Below, in pieces: positions 1 to 13,079 of a DNA stretch of 64,000 nt. Source of the DNA: Lathyrus oleraceus (lineage: Eukaryota; Streptophyta; Magnoliopsida; Fabales; Fabaceae); NCBI RefSeq assembly GCF_024323335.1, contig NC_066581.1:458449197-458513196 (forward strand), written 5' to 3'. Within the stretch, counting starts at the first letter, position 1. Each line of letters begins with the position of its first letter. Under the pieces are notes generated by a model. The model ran no database searches. It had not been told where the DNA came from and saw only the letters and a list, made by a program, of their open reading frames with translations. A program made the position numbers and the translations under genes.

Positions 1-1957
1 ATGAACTTGAAAAAAATGGACATGCCCAGAACAGCAAATTAAGCACAGCAATAGCATTAGCAGACCTTAAATAACAAAATTCCAACCATGATTGTTACTG
101 AACCCACCACAAATGAGTAAATCGATGGAAAATAGATTTGTATGCAAAAATAAAAAAACTCAGATTTCTCCCTCATGTCACAACCATTTCCTTCGAAACA
201 AATTGCATTGAAACTAGCATACCAAGACCTTTCAGAAACATAACATAGCAAGGCATATGAGGGAGGTCGATAACTTACTTGGTTTGGAAGAAATCGTAGC
301 AACAGTTATGTATTGATGGAATAAGGTGCAAACAGGTGATGCTTATGCTTTGTAGTGAAGGATGTTGAAGCTTTTCTAGCTCGAGAACACTTGGAGCTCT
401 TCAAATCTCATCTTGCCATTAAAGGTCCTTTGTAAAACAGAGCTTGAAAATGTTGGTCCAGCTAGGATTTTTCAATTGGAAAGCAGTCTATAATGATGAT
501 GGATGATGAGGAAAGCCAAGAAAGCTCGAGGGTTTACAGCTTTTTGCAGAAAATCTCAGTCAAGCAAAAATGCAAGATGAGAGAGTAAGAGTATTTTTTT
601 TCTGTATGGCTGCCAAAACTAGGGTTGGAATCAGAAGAATCCCTTAAATATCATCTGTTAATCATCACTTAACCATGTGCTAAGCTAACTTAGTGTAAAT
701 GCCTTCATTTGCAAAGTTGCTAATTGTGGACAAAGTGGAAGTGGAGGTGTGTTTTTGCTGCGAATTTGGGCTGGGCACAGGCTGGAAACAGACTGCATTT
801 CTGCTGCTTTGGTTGTACAAGTGAAATGCTGTACTGATTTTTACTTTTGTGAAGCTTCTTTTGCCAAATTGCCAAATTTGCATTTTGATTCAAAATGATG
901 GGAAAATGGTGGTATGATGATGGTTTTGGGATTGGAACAAGTCACAAATGATGTATGGAACATTCCCCAATTGACCAAATCAAGAAAAAGTCAAAAACTC
1001 AAAAAGTCAAAGTTTGGTCAAACTTTGAATTTAAATGCAAAAGGTCCAAAAATGCCATTTTGATTGGTAAGGTTTTAGGTCATGAAATTTATATTTTTGG
1101 AAAGAGGATGAAAAATGTGGTGTGTAGGAAAAAACCCCACCAAATTTGGCCTTATGGTTTGAGAGTTATGGCTTGTTGAAGTTCAAAAATTGGTGAAAAT
1201 GATTTGATCATATCTTGACAACCACACATGGGATTTGAGAGTTCTTGGACTTTTTGAAAATGGGAAGACAAGATCTTCAACTTTCATGTTGGGCAAAAAT
1301 TCATTTGAAGCTTGTATCATGATGTAAGTTGAGGATCAAGAAGTTTCCATTTTTGGCAGTTAAAATTACAGGTCCACTTTCTATTTCTGGAAAATTTCTG
1401 ATTTGACTTGATTTTCTTCCATGATGAGGTTTGACATGATATATGAGGCTTATACAAGCATGAATGAACTCCTTCAAATCAATTCTATCCATCAAATCTC
1501 TGATTAAATCCTCAGTTGACCAAGTTTGACTTTTCTAGGGTTTTGGACTGACTGAACCACTTCTGATGAATTCCAAACCCTAATTCCTTGAGAAATTGAT
1601 TTCAAATGATGTCATAAGATGTATGAACTCTTGATTATTGATCATGATGCCCAAATTCCACAAGAATGGCCATCATCCATTGCTTTGACTGATCAACGAC
1701 TGATTTTGACCTAATTGCTGATGACTGCTTCAACTGCAAGCAACAAGGTTAGACTGACAATATTTTTGTACTTTTTGAATGATAAACATATGAAAGCAAA
1801 GATATACAAATGCAAAGTATGCTTGGTGATCAAGAAAACAACCCACAAGGCAAACCACCCACTAAGAGGAAAGCAAAGGCATGCATTGATCCTTGAGGTT
1901 ATGATATGAATGATATGGGCCATGAGGGATCTTAGGGCCCAAAATTGGGGTCTTACA
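1..1957 (-). repeat. 3' LTR (left copy) of the minus-strand Ogre, truncated by window edge
   Basis: It matches 14722-16679 throughout. By eye I find one substitution (G at 1079, A in the other copy) and one extra A in an A-run near 1130/15850. It ends in TTACA at 1957 directly before the polypurine tract. The short open frames here are identical in both copies and look like chance frames in LTR sequence. Confidence 0.93.
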
Positions 1958-1972
1958 GATGCCCCTATTTAA
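1958..1972 (-). other. Polypurine tract of the minus-strand Ogre
   Basis: On the minus strand this reads TTAAATAGGGGCATC directly before the TGTAAGACC start of the LTR. The same type of tract flanks two other Ogre-like LTRs here (23605-23619 minus, 55801-55811 plus). It is the plus-strand DNA primer in reverse transcription. Confidence 0.85.
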
Positions 1973-2539
1973 GGTCATTCTAGCCGGAGAAGTGAAGTTT
2001 AGAAATCTTCAACTCGACGCGGTAGAATGGGCTTAAATAACAGTAATGAGACAAATTTTGGTCCCTAAGAGACCTCATGATGCAGATGTATGCGTGCAAA
2101 AGACACAAATTCTGTGGGGAATATGATTCACACAGAAGAAAAGACGATCCATCGGAGTAGTACACTCACCAGGAACAGAGACTCTAACAAGACTCTAATG
2201 GGGATAATAAAAGAAATGCGTGAACAAGACACGACTCTAAACTGGGGAAAAAACAAAACTGACACAACGTGAACAAGACACGACTCTGATTAGAAGAATA
2301 GAAAACAGACAGGAGAACTCACTGGGGAGTGAAGGACTCACACGGGGGAAAGAATTCCAAATGGAAAATAAATCCATTGGAGAGACACAAGCTGACTCCT
2401 GGGGAGGAGCAACAGAAAGTTCCACTGAGGGAAGCGACAAAGAAATGAGATGTTACCAGGCATACGGGTAACAAACTCAGGAAAAATCTGACTCCACAGG
2501 GGGACCGAGGTCATAATAGGGAGCAGAAAGGAGGGAACA

Positions 2540-3720
2540 CCAAGGATACCGGTTACTGGGTATATAACAGGTGACCGACCAAAGCGTGAATTGGATTTCA
2601 CTTCCAAAACACTCATCATCCTGAAGAGAGCTAGAAAAGCAAACTTGTTTATAGGATGGACATTCAATTCCACAAGGAAAATGAATCTTACTCTGAGGGG
2701 AAAACAATCAAACGATTGACTCAAGAGCGTACGAGATATAATATCCATTACCGTCAGAACGTGGATAGAATACTCAAATGAGACATATTATTCATTACCG
2801 GCAGACCGTGAATAATATACTCGAAAGGAAAATTATCCTGAACCGGTTACTGGGTTGTTTATAGGATAAAATCCGAAGACGTGAATTGGTTTTCACTTCC
2901 AAAACACTCATCATCCGAAAGGAGGGCTTGAAAAAGCAAATCGACTTACAGGATGGACATTCGAATCCACAACGGGAAAACGAATCTTACTCAACTGGGG
3001 ACACAAACCCAAAGAGTGCATGAGATATAATATCCATTACCGGCAGACCGTGGATAAGAATACTCGCATGAGATATATTATCTATTACCGTCAGAACGTA
3101 GATAATAAACTCGCATGGTAAGAAACACCAGAGATACCGGTTACTGGGTATATAATAGGTGATCTACCGAAAACGTGAATTGGTTTTCACTTCCAAAACA
3201 CTCATCATCCAAAACACAAACTGGTTAAAGGATGGCTATTCGATTCTACAAAGAATACGAATCTTACTCAGTTGGGGAAAATCAACAAAGGATTCCAACT
3301 AAAGAGCGCATGAGATATATTATTCATTACCGGCAGACCGTGAATAATACACTCGAAAGGAAAAGACACCAGAGATACCGGTTACTGGGTATATAATAGG
3401 TGACTAACCAAAAAGAGAGACAATCGATACCAAGCATACGGGTAAACGAAAGACAACTCAAAGGATAAATTGCAAGCATCCGGCAATTATCCAACAACAA
3501 AGGAATATTCGACTCCGCAAAGGGGAAAAAACGAATCTTACTCGACTGGGGAAACACAAAAGGCTTCGACTGAAGAGTGCATGAGATATATTATTCATTA
3601 CCGGCAGACCGTGAATAATATACTCGCATGGAAGATTATCCACAACCGGTTACTGGGTTAATAAAGGATAAATCATCCGGACTGAAAGGCATCGGGATAC
3701 CAAACTAGGTATATAATGAT
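2540..3720. repeat. Complex tandem repeat, unit roughly 300 bp
   Basis: A recurring set of phrases (GGTTACTGGGTATATAA, CACTTCCAAAACACTCATCA, CATTACCGGCAGACCGTG, ACTCGCATG) returns about four times in the same order with variable gaps. It lies in the 3' region of the minus-strand Ogre. Confidence 0.7.
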
Positions 3721-5900
3721 GACCAATCAAAAGGAGCAACAGACATTACCAACAAAAGGGTAAATGAAAGGCGAACTGCTGAGGATAAATTGCAAGCATC
3801 CGGCAATTATCGACAGAAGACTAGCTGGGGATGCATTGGTAAACAACCAATGATCCGGGGAACAAATCACTAGCATACGGTGAAAAGACCCACTGGGGAT
3901 AAAATTGCTAGCATACGGCAATTACCCACAAAAGACTTGCTACGAATATAAGTGCTGATCTGAGCAACTTATACAAGCAAAAGGAAAATCAACATCAAAT
4001 ATTTGGATGAAGATAACCACAAAATTAGGGTTTACATCTACCGAATACGGGGTAGAAGACCGAAAACTCCGCGTGGGGATAGAACAAATCACAAATCCGC
4101 ACGGGAAACCAAAATAGGGTTTATAACAAACCACCAACTGCTGAAGAGCAGGAAAAATAGGATTTACAACTACCGGGTATGAGGTAGAAGACCAAAAACT
4201 CTGGCTGGAGAATAAAAGGTGTATAACCACAAATTCTGTTAAGAAAGCCAGGAAAAGTAGGACTTACAACTGCTGGTTTGTAGGCAGAGGCCCAAAAACA
4301 TTCCGCTGGGGAACAACCCACTGGGAAACACAAGATTTTGACAAATGGCCAATTCGGGAATGATCCGAAAAGACAGACTGAATAAAGACACGTCCTAATG
4401 AGGATGTAACTCAAATAGGAAAATCCATCCCAATATATGTTGGGAGGAAACGGAAGAAACCGTCATCCACGAGGGTATATCTCAGTGGGGAACTGCAGAA
4501 GGAAAGACAGCATTTTCTACTTATGGGGTTGACTCTATATGGAGAGATTTATAAACACCCGACATCTGCTTGGGGAGATCTGTAAAGAGATCTATATCAC
4601 CATAGCATGAGACACGACAAACAAAAGATATATGGCAAGAAATGCAACATGAATATCTTGAATGTTTATGAATATGCATGAATATGCGTGATTGATGTTT
4701 GATGAATGCTGACAAAACAGACAATTCTAACACAAACAGGTCCAGGAACCAAACGTCCGGTATTATACTTCCAGGGGAAAAACCAGCTGGAAAGCCAATC
4801 TGCAGAGATCTACATGCTGTAAAGCAAAGATCTGCAGGTACTGCTGAAGAAGCAGAGAATCAGAGATATTAGGAAACCACCCAAACAGGGTACAGAAAGT
4901 CACAACGGGCGAAGCAGCCACCAAGACGAATCTGTAAGGGAACAAGAGAAGTCCCAAAGTATCTGCAGGGGATCCCAGTGTTAACTGAGAAACAAAGGGT
5001 GCGTTGCACCGGCACAAACTGCTGTAGAAGCAAATCCACACAACTCCACTGGGGGAATACCCACTGAGGGAGAATGATATCATCCAAAAGAATCCAACTG
5101 CATAAGCAATTCTACTGGGGAAAACTGTCGGCTACTCTCTTGGGAACAAACCACTGAGGGAGGACAGATCAAACGAATATATTCTGCAACGAACCACTCC
5201 ACCTGGGGAGAATATACACAGCAAACTGATCACAACAAGTAGATTCTGCAATATGAGCCACTCTACTAGGGATCACAAACAGTCAGGAAATCAAATCCGT
5301 TCACTGGAGGCTAGAGCCATCATCCAACCATACTGGGGATTGAAAGAGTATTCAACAGGCGAAACTGCCACAACAAACATTCTGCAGACTAAGCTGAGGA
5401 AAAGATGATTGAAAAACTGGGATGTCAACCCAAATCAACCACTGAGTAGGAAAATAAATCCTGCTCTGCTGAAGAGAATAAACTCTGATGGAGAGATAGC
5501 AACAATTCCACAGACGACCTCGCCGGGGAAAAGGTAAGGTACCGGGTATCAAACCACTGACTTACCGAATCTTCAAAAGAAAACTAACGTGCTGAGGAAA
5601 CAGACAAATCCTACTGGCACACTGCATGGGGACAAACGGTAACAACTCCACTTGCAACCCTGGTGGGGATATCAATAACAGCTCCACTCGCGACTCCGAG
5701 GGGAGTATCAATAACAGCTCTACTCATGACTGTGCTGAGAAGACAGATAAAGTCTGGGGTATACGACCCACTGGAGAAAGTGACGGGGCACCAAGATGAC
5801 AAACCATCAACCACCGAAACTTCTATAAGGAAACACCCATGCTGGGAAAACTGTTGCTGGAGAACGAAGTCTTCAACAACACTCTGCTTGCGACTGTACT
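3720..5900. repeat. Degenerate array of CTGGGGA-containing short units
   Basis: Dozens of copies of CTGGGGA or ACTGGGG recur at irregular spacing of roughly 30-90 bp. The plus-strand counterpart TTCCCCAG appears in the 3' region of the other Ogre. Confidence 0.65.
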
Positions 5901-6650
5901 GGGGAACAGCCCCAACAACAACTTTGTCTGAGGAACAACCTCAACAAAGGTCTGAAGAAAGAAGATACCACCAAACCAGGAATATGAACAAATGTCTTAC
6001 CTGTTGGGAATCATGCCACCCTCGGGAGAGCACTGAGATATTCTTGAGTATCCTTTCAATCTTATGAATATTCACTTTGTTTAAAACAAAATTTTGAAAA
6101 ATTTGATTTGTTTAAAACAATGATATTTTATCAATTTAAAACATGCAAAACATTTGTTGAATTGAAACAAATTCGAGTGCAAATAAATTGGATAAAAGGC
6201 TCAAATTGATTTGATGGAATGGTAGTCTGCAAATGGCAAGACTCCATAGATCTGTACAAATTTGAAATCAGTGATATATATTGGAAGAGGGCTACATTGA
6301 ACATAATGATCCTTTCTCTACCAATTTGAATCTCGATGTATCCGAAGCTTCAGTTGACGACGAATCGAGAATCTTCTGACGAAATGACGACTGATGAACC
6401 AGAAAGTCTTGTCAGGATGCAGTTACTTGCCAAATCCCTAATTTTTGCCTAGATTGCCCCAGAGTGAGGTACTCAATCTAGCGGGATGCAAATATATTAT
6501 TTTTTCAAGTCTCTAATTTTTGCCTGGATTACCCATGCGGGTTCTCCACCGAGACGTTCATTCTTGCCTAAGCCGCCCTTTCGGGTTTTCAACTTAGCGA
6601 GCTATTCTGTTTTTTCATTCTTTTTTTCATTTGCATATACTTTTTTTTTT

Positions 6651-6999
6651 TTAGGCAAAGTATCTCTTAACTGCATCTGAATTCACAGGACGAGTGAAAT
6701 CCTCCCCATCCATTGTTGTAAGCATTAAAGCACCGCCTGAAAAGGCTCTCTTAACAACATATGGACCCTCGTAGTTTGGAGTCCACTTGCCCCTGGAATC
6801 GGGCGCGAAAGACAAAACTTTCTTGAGCACAAGGTCACCTTCTCGGAACACACGAGGCTTGACCTTCTTGTCGAATGCCTTCTTCATTCTTTGCTGATAT
6901 AACTGACCATGGCACATGGCAGTCAAACGCTTTTCTTCAATCAAATTCAGCTGGTCATAACGACTTTGAATCCATTCAGCGTCAGTCAACTAGGGACTG
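6651..6999 (-). pseudogene. Ogre integrase C-terminal fragment
   Basis: A 112-residue frame matches, at about three residues in four by eye, the C-terminal end of integrase in the second Ogre of this window (52130-52650). It contains the stretches EEKRL, QLYQQRMKKAFDKKV and RGKWTPNYEGPYVVK, followed by the DG(E)DF...VN.DAVK.YF tail and a TAA stop at 6651. The zinc-binding and DDE catalytic domains are absent. Upstream, on the minus strand, the frame dissolves into A/T-rich DNA and a 49-base homopolymer. It is a relic with no independent function. Unlike its counterpart it keeps the final frame intact to the stop. Confidence 0.85.
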
Positions 7000-7084
7000 G
7001 AAGGTATAATTTTCTTTTTTCCTTTGGAAAAATTTTGAAAAAATTTTCCTGATTTTTGATTTTTTTCATCTTTTTCACCCTCCT

Positions 7085-7086
<2 letters not shown>

Positions 7087-7135
<49 letters not shown>
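7087..7135. repeat. Poly(T) tract of 49 bases (poly(A) on the element strand)
   Basis: An uninterrupted run of T. It sits where the RT, RNase H and most of integrase should be, between the pol-start relic (7136-7330) and the integrase tail (6651-6999). Confidence 0.95.
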
Positions 7136-7137
<2 letters not shown>

Positions 7138-7330
7138 CCCCAGTTTGACTGGTCTGCTGATTTTCGTGATACAGCTGAATGAGCTTCTTTTGTGCTCAAG
7201 AAGGCGGGTAATCTCATCAGGAATCCCCTTCAACATCATCTTCCTCTGCCCCAGATACAAGGAATTCAAGATTGGGAGATGGCGTTGGATCATTATGTTC
7301 AATGGGTTTAGAAATCCCTGCATAATGATT
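7136..7330 (-). pseudogene. Ogre pol N-terminal relic (region before RT)
   Basis: Read on the minus strand, one frame contains HNDPTPSP and another EEDDVEGIPDEITRLLEH. By my knowledge of the family these lie just before reverse transcriptase in Ogre pol. The frame is broken and ends at the poly(A) tract. The second Ogre has the adjacent LLKQEEKVIQPHEE segment at about 50785-50830. Assignment rests on family memory, not on a search. Confidence 0.55.
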
Positions 7331-7589
7331 CTGGATAATGAAAAGCTTTTGAATTTTAAACAAGCAAATCATTTATGCAGATGAAAAATGTTGTTTTTGT
7401 TTTTCATGGTTTTTTGTGATCACTGATTTCATAAAGAAAAGCAAAAAGTGAAAACAAATGGAAAAACAAATGTTTGACAATGCATTAATTGAATGAAAAC
7501 ATCATTGTATTAAATGCTGCCAACAATGTCATCACTTCTCCTTTTGGCATGGGAGAAGGGTTTTAAATAAAATGAACAAATCACGCTGA
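7331..7589. other. Unassigned AT-rich spacer in Ogre internal region
   Basis: Mainly A/T-rich sequence with scattered TTTTTG and AAAAC runs between two coding relics. I see no motif in it. It may be the remains of the intron that Ogre elements carry before RT. Confidence 0.3.
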
Positions 7590-7790
7590 CTTATGAATGA
7601 CCGTAGGAACATCCACAGCGACCCAATTGTGGCAAGACACCACCAGGAATGATGAAATTGTTCAGGTCTTCTGCATCTTCTTCCAAGATAGCAGCAGCTT
7701 CCTCTTCTTCAGGTTGATCAGCATGGATGAATCCTCCACTTGAATAAACCTTGCTCCTTAATTGCCCCAGAACGGTAGCCAATGCCAGCC
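7590..7790 (-). pseudogene. Possible gag-pro/pol linker relic of Ogre
   Basis: A 63-residue minus-strand frame has an acidic stretch (EEEEAAAILEEDAEDL) followed by NNFIIPGG. A second frame over the same bases reads CHNWVAVDVPTV and ends near 7590. The switch between frames suggests a one-base shift in an old polyprotein segment between the leader and the pol relic. I cannot name a domain. Confidence 0.4.
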
Positions 7791-7804
7791 CGGGATTAGT
7801 TAAC

Positions 7805-7876
7805 TAGGAATAAATCCATCAACAGGAATAAATCCATCAACAGGAATAAATCCATCAACAGGAATAAATCCATTAA
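7805..7876. repeat. 18-bp tandem repeat, four copies
   Basis: Four head-to-tail copies of AGGAATAAATCCATCAAC, the last with one change. The unit length is a multiple of three, and the array lies next to the acidic relic at 7590-7790. Confidence 0.9.
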
Positions 7877-9206
7877 AAGCACTAAGGCTGGCAAAATCCT
7901 CCTCGGAGTCCATAATTCTCTTGCTCAGGATGATCCATCAATCTGGCAGAGTTGGCTCTGGTATAATACCGGCAAAATGCGTCTTCAAAATAAATGAAGA
8001 TCGCAGGGTCAGACCACAGGGCGGGAGACCGGAACAAAACACCTGTTTATGCAAATGATGCATGAAGTGTTTATGCATATGCTTGTTTTTATATCAAAGG
8101 AACCCGAGGGTTTTATTTGCAAACTTTGAAAGATTTAAGCATTTTGATCATACATGAGAATATCTCATCAGATATATCAGGTGAAAAAATTTTCCCGGTT
8201 TTTTCATGTTTTTGAAAATTTTTGCAAATAAACTCCTTTGAGTTCCTTGAAAATTTTCTTTTTTTTGATGATATGGATGTAGATGAATGCATGAATGTAT
8301 GAATGCAACAATCATACTCAAGGATCAAGCAAAGCACACCAAACAAAGGTCGTGGGAAAGCTCTATGTATCCCTAATATCAATCATCCATTTTGGTGGAT
8401 TTAGGTTTTCACCTTATCGACACCCAAGTTCCATTGATATTAACGGTACATGAACCGGTTCTAACATTCTTAATATCAACCAGCCGCTTTGATGGATTTA
8501 GGTTTTACACCTGATCCGGGATCCATTGATATTAACAATGTTTGAACGACTCAACCACGAATCACGGGTTTGTTGAGAGTCACGAGCATGAGGTCTCGGT
8601 TAAGAACCACCCAAGGGGAGTGTACTAGGGTTTAAACCTGCCAGACATGTTCTATCAGAGGTTCCCATAATCATCGTTCCATCTTTCGAATATTATCGGA
8701 GGAACGAATACTCGTATTCCAAGAATATTCTCAAGAGAAACTCTTATGAGTGTAGTATCGCGTAACAATCGTATCAGAACTGACATCTGAACGACCTCCG
8801 CACTACGGTCCTAAAAATAGGCCAAGATGGGTTTGGTAAACTAAGGTCCTTGGCTTCTGCGGCACATGATTGAAAGAATAATGCCTAACCACAAATAACT
8901 TGTGTGACATTATTAGTTCAACATGACCTCCACCAAGTGAATGGACTCGCAAGTCAACTGGCTAAGGACTACTCCACACCAGTCAACGAGACTATGCCAT
9001 TCTCCTATCCTAGAGAGCACTCGAGTTCGGGTATAGAACTCATCTCACAGATCACCAAAGCAAACAGCAAATGTATATCAAGCAATTCACACATTACAAT
9101 CAATACAGTGATCCCAAATTGTACAAAAATAGGTCAGATAAAGAATAACAATATAGCACAACAAGGGTGAAAAGTAGGCAATACCACCAGGGATTCTGGT
9201 GAGGTT
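7877..9206 (-). other. 5' leader of the minus-strand Ogre
   Basis: Sequence between the first coding relic and the primer binding site, with no credible gene. It contains two imperfect copies of a ~90-bp unit at about 8371-8550 (shared phrases TGATGGATTTAGGTTTT and CCATTGATATTAAC). The 88-residue plus-strand frame at 8904-9170 has no recognisable features and I leave it out as coding. Confidence 0.6.
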
Positions 9207-9224
9207 TCCCCAGCAGAGTCGCCA
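9207..9224 (-). other. Primer binding site, tRNA-Arg
   Basis: The minus strand reads TGGCGACTCTGCTGGGGA, identical to the site at 47484-47501 in the second Ogre. Ogre elements are known to use tRNA-Arg. Six bases (GAAAAG) separate it from the LTR end. Confidence 0.9.
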
Positions 9225-10239
9225 CTTTTCTGTAGCGGTGTATTCGTCGCTATATGATCTATCGATTAAATCATAAGCTAAGAGATACATTGAAATTTCG
9301 AGTCGCCACCGCACTTTTATTTATCCAAAGGACTGGCTAAAAAGCGAACAAAAGCCTAAGAAGTTTTACACGTAGAAAACTAATAAAAAGATCAGAGATT
9401 CTGGGTAAGGGGTAAATTACGCAATGGGAAGGTGTTAGGCACCCACTACGTCCTAGGTACTCCTAGGGAGCCCTTTTCACACTTGTTGTAAAATATTGTT
9501 ATTTGTTATGACATAAACATTGTGCAAACATGATTGAGATGATGAGAAAAGAATATACAATTTTTATTATTATTGGGTTCGAACGGATGAACCCGTTGCC
9601 TACGTACCTTCCATCAAAGGTAAGGATCAGAACGCCGTAGTTCGGCTAAAAGATTTCCAAAAGTTGGTTAGGTTCAATTTTAAACACAAGCACTGAGGCT
9701 TTTCATTATCAATGGGAGAACACTCGACCAAAAAAACAACATCCACCATGCGAGGATAGCTTCGACGTACTAGAGGGGTTAGCCCTGTTTGAAGTACGGA
9801 AGTCTTACTGTCGACTCACTAAGGATAGGCAAGATTTACATCAACCACAAAGATAATTGAAACCTATGGCTAATGTGAAAAGATTAATGGACAAAGCCAA
9901 AACAAGTGAATGAGTGAAGTTAATTGATTGTGATTATGAAAATGAAGTCAAAGTATGATTAAGATTAATTCAGATAAGTATTATGAAATGGAGTTTGAAA
10001 AAAGTCAAGGACTTGAGTCCAGGTTTTTAGTTAGAAAACATGAAGATGTTTGCACAACACTTATGTCAAGTTTGAAAGGTAAAGTGTGAAAAGTCTAGGA
10101 CATAATGAATGGTGAATGGATGAAGATGGAAAGTAAGACTTCTTAGAAGGTTCACTTCTTGAGATCATATGGGAGATGATTCAAGTGTGTCCTTTGGAAT
10201 AGCAATTAATAATAACAAACAAACAAAGCAAGCAAAAGC

Positions 10240-10445
10240 GGATATCGGATGCCAATCACTGGTCTTATACCAATCTCCTAAAACAAAATGGGATGTCAGA
10301 AGCCACTCAATGGTCTTACACTAATCTCCACAGGCAAAGAAATAAAAAGCGGATACCGGATACCAATAGATGGATTTACACCAGTCTCCTAAAACAGAAT
10401 AGGATATCAGATGCCACTCAATGGTCTTACACTAATCTCCACAGA
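10240..10445. repeat. Tandem repeat of ~111 bp, about two copies
   Basis: GCGGATA(T/C)CGGAT(G/A)CCAAT begins two units. Each unit contains the half-repeats TCTCCTAAAACA and CACTAATCTCCACAG. Confidence 0.75.
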
Positions 10446-10499
10446 AGAAAACAAGAATGAGAAATGGAAGTTAACTGCCAATCTGTCTGGACTTAGGTT

Positions 10500-10800
10500 A
10501 ACTCCACAAATATGCTCATAGGAATACCAATGCCACGTTGCAGGGACTTACAGTGGATCCTCACATACAAGAACAAAAGCAACAATATGATCACAGGTAT
10601 GCAAATGCCAACTTACAGGGACTTATAATTGCAACCTCTCATACAAACAGATGAACAAACTATGATCACAGGAAAGCAGATGCCAACTTACAGGGACTTA
10701 TAACTGCAACCTCACATACAACACCAAACGGATCAAATTATGATCACAGGATAACAGATGCCAACTTACAGGGACTTATAACTGTATCCTCACATACAAA
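10500..10800. repeat. Tandem repeat of ~75 bp, about four copies
   Basis: Units share GATCACAGG, TGCCAACTTACAGGGACTTA and CCTCACATACAA. The array lies in the LTR end nearest the primer site. Confidence 0.8.
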
Positions 10801-13079
10801 CAGATAAAACAGAAGATATGAGTGACCAATGAGGTCTTACACCCTATCCTTCCATATCACAGGAGCAAATGCCAAAGCAATGGACTTACAATTGTCCTCA
10901 ATGGGCAAATAACAATGATAGCATCACAAAACAAATGAGATGATCATGCACTAATGGCAATTGATGATGATGATAAATGCATAGCATACAGGCAAGCAAG
11001 TGCATACGAAGCAATCAATCAATCAATGAATATCAAACAGCACACTCTATAGCCAAACAATGGGGCTCACACAAGAGGGTTTGACTTTGAAAGTCCACTG
11101 TAATGGGTGAAGGTCGCTCTTAACCTGGCCATTGAGGGGCTCAGGTGAAGCAGATGAATAGGAGATGAGGGGTGTGCCTCATGGCTTCAATCTCAAATCA
11201 GAGAGAGCATCAAAGAAAGTGTGGGAGTTCAGAAGGTAGGAACTCTCTCCACATTATTGACTCGATTAGATCTTGGGTATTTATCTCATTGCTTCAACCA
11301 TGTAATGGGAGCAAAGAGAGGACACACTGAATAGTGGGGGATAGATTGCTTATCCCTACCTTCCACCAATTGCCTTACTTGAAGGACTTTTCCTGCTTAG
11401 GACAAATATAAACAAACACAGGCATTGCCTCTTAAGGAGGACTTCAGACAGTTTGCCCGGTCAAATAACAGACCGGGTCTCCAGACTACATGAAGAAGAA
11501 ATGTTTATACCTCAAAAGCAAATTCTAAATAGCAAAGCAAGCAAGCAAGTTCAAAGAACTTAGGCAACTAAAGTACCTGAAAAAGTCAAACTTATTAGTA
11601 AACAAGTCAACAGTCAAAATCAAAGGCAAATGGATAAACAAAAAGTCAACCACAGAGGGATCAATTGTGCAAGGCACAAAGACTCAAGCATATGAGTCAC
11701 CTACAAAACAAGTGTTAGCACATGATAAACAAACCAACTCAATCAAAATTGAAAGGTCTTTGGGGCATTGGTGCTCAACCTGAAACAGATGAACTCAACA
11801 TAAGCTTAGAAGACCACTAGGACTAGCCTAGGGTCAAAGGTGAAAGAAAAAGTCAAGGCAGCAATGAAAAAGTCAACCCAAACCAAGTTTGAACATTCAA
11901 GAAGCATTCTCAATTGGGTTCATAATTAAATCATGCATCATGGTCATTTCATATGCAAAAGGATGCAAAGCATGGCAAGAGAAGCATACAAAAGTCAACA
12001 GCAAAGACTTCATCCAAAGTCAACTCAAACAATCTCAAAAATTATGAAATAAATCGCGCTCAATCCTAACATCTAACATGGTATACATGTAAAATTTCAA
12101 GGCATTTGGATGAGAGGAAGGCAGTCAAATAAAATCATGAAGTCAAATCAAATTCAAGTAAGCATGGTGAAAGTCAACAAGCATGGGTCAACTTCAAAAA
12201 ATCATATCAATTTGAAAACAGAAGAGAAATGAATGAGATTAACACCAATGCAAAGCTCAAAGAGTCTAGTTATCACATATGAAATTTCATGATCATACAA
12301 TAAGATTTGAGAATTTCACAAAAGATTTGGCAAGGCATAGCACAAAAAGTCAACAAATGACCACATATGGAAGAAAATTCTCAATCAAATGGAAAACAGC
12401 AAGATTAATTCCAAGAAAAATCATACACAAACTAGACATGTGAAATATCATTCATGCAAAATTTCAAGTGATTTGGATAAGAGGAAGCATGTGAACCAAA
12501 ATTGGGAAAATGCATGATCATGGTATAGCACCAAATGTAACACATAACTTCAGAAAATCATAACCCTCAATCCACAAATGATAAATGCACAAACTTTATA
12601 TGGAAATGAAGGTCAATGTGTCTAGTTTTACCACAAAAATTTCAAGCTCATTGGATACAAAATGACAATTTCACAAAAGATTTGGCACAATGTATCATTT
12701 ATGCATACATGTTGAGAAAATAATTGTCAATTAAAAACCAACCAATGGGAAAATTAATTAAAATTCACAATTAAATTCTAGACTCATTTGTGAACATGTG
12801 GAAAAAATTTCATAATTTTTTTGATGAAAATTGAATGAGAAAATGATTTGTGAAATTGGGTGAAATATTGGATGAAATATGAGCAAGCTAGCATGGCAAA
12901 CAAGTCAACGGGATGGCATTTGTGTAATTCCGGGTATCACTTAACAAAACTGCAGCGTTTTGGCAAACAGAATAAAATGTTGTGATTGGTTGGCTGGCAA
13001 TACAACAGTACACACGCAGGAAATTCTATCAAAACAACCAATTGTGTTTCAAGGTCAAAACCCTTAGGGTTTATGCATC

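Larger units (their letters stand above)
1973..6650 (-). other. Long non-coding 3' region of the minus-strand Ogre
   Basis: About 4.7 kb between the integrase stop and the polypurine tract with no credible coding frame. It is built of degenerate repeats: first a complex ~300-bp unit (about 2540-3720), then many short blocks containing CTGGGGA (about 3720-5900). The second Ogre carries the matching pattern in the other orientation (TTCCCCAGC blocks at about 53850-54460), so this is a family feature. From 5950 to 6650 the DNA is plain AT-rich sequence. Confidence 0.7.

Noticed and set aside
2090..6067. Many 60-136-residue frames in the 3' region of the first Ogre
   Set aside because: They overlap on both strands, follow the short repeat units and match no domain. 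The region is downstream of the integrase stop.
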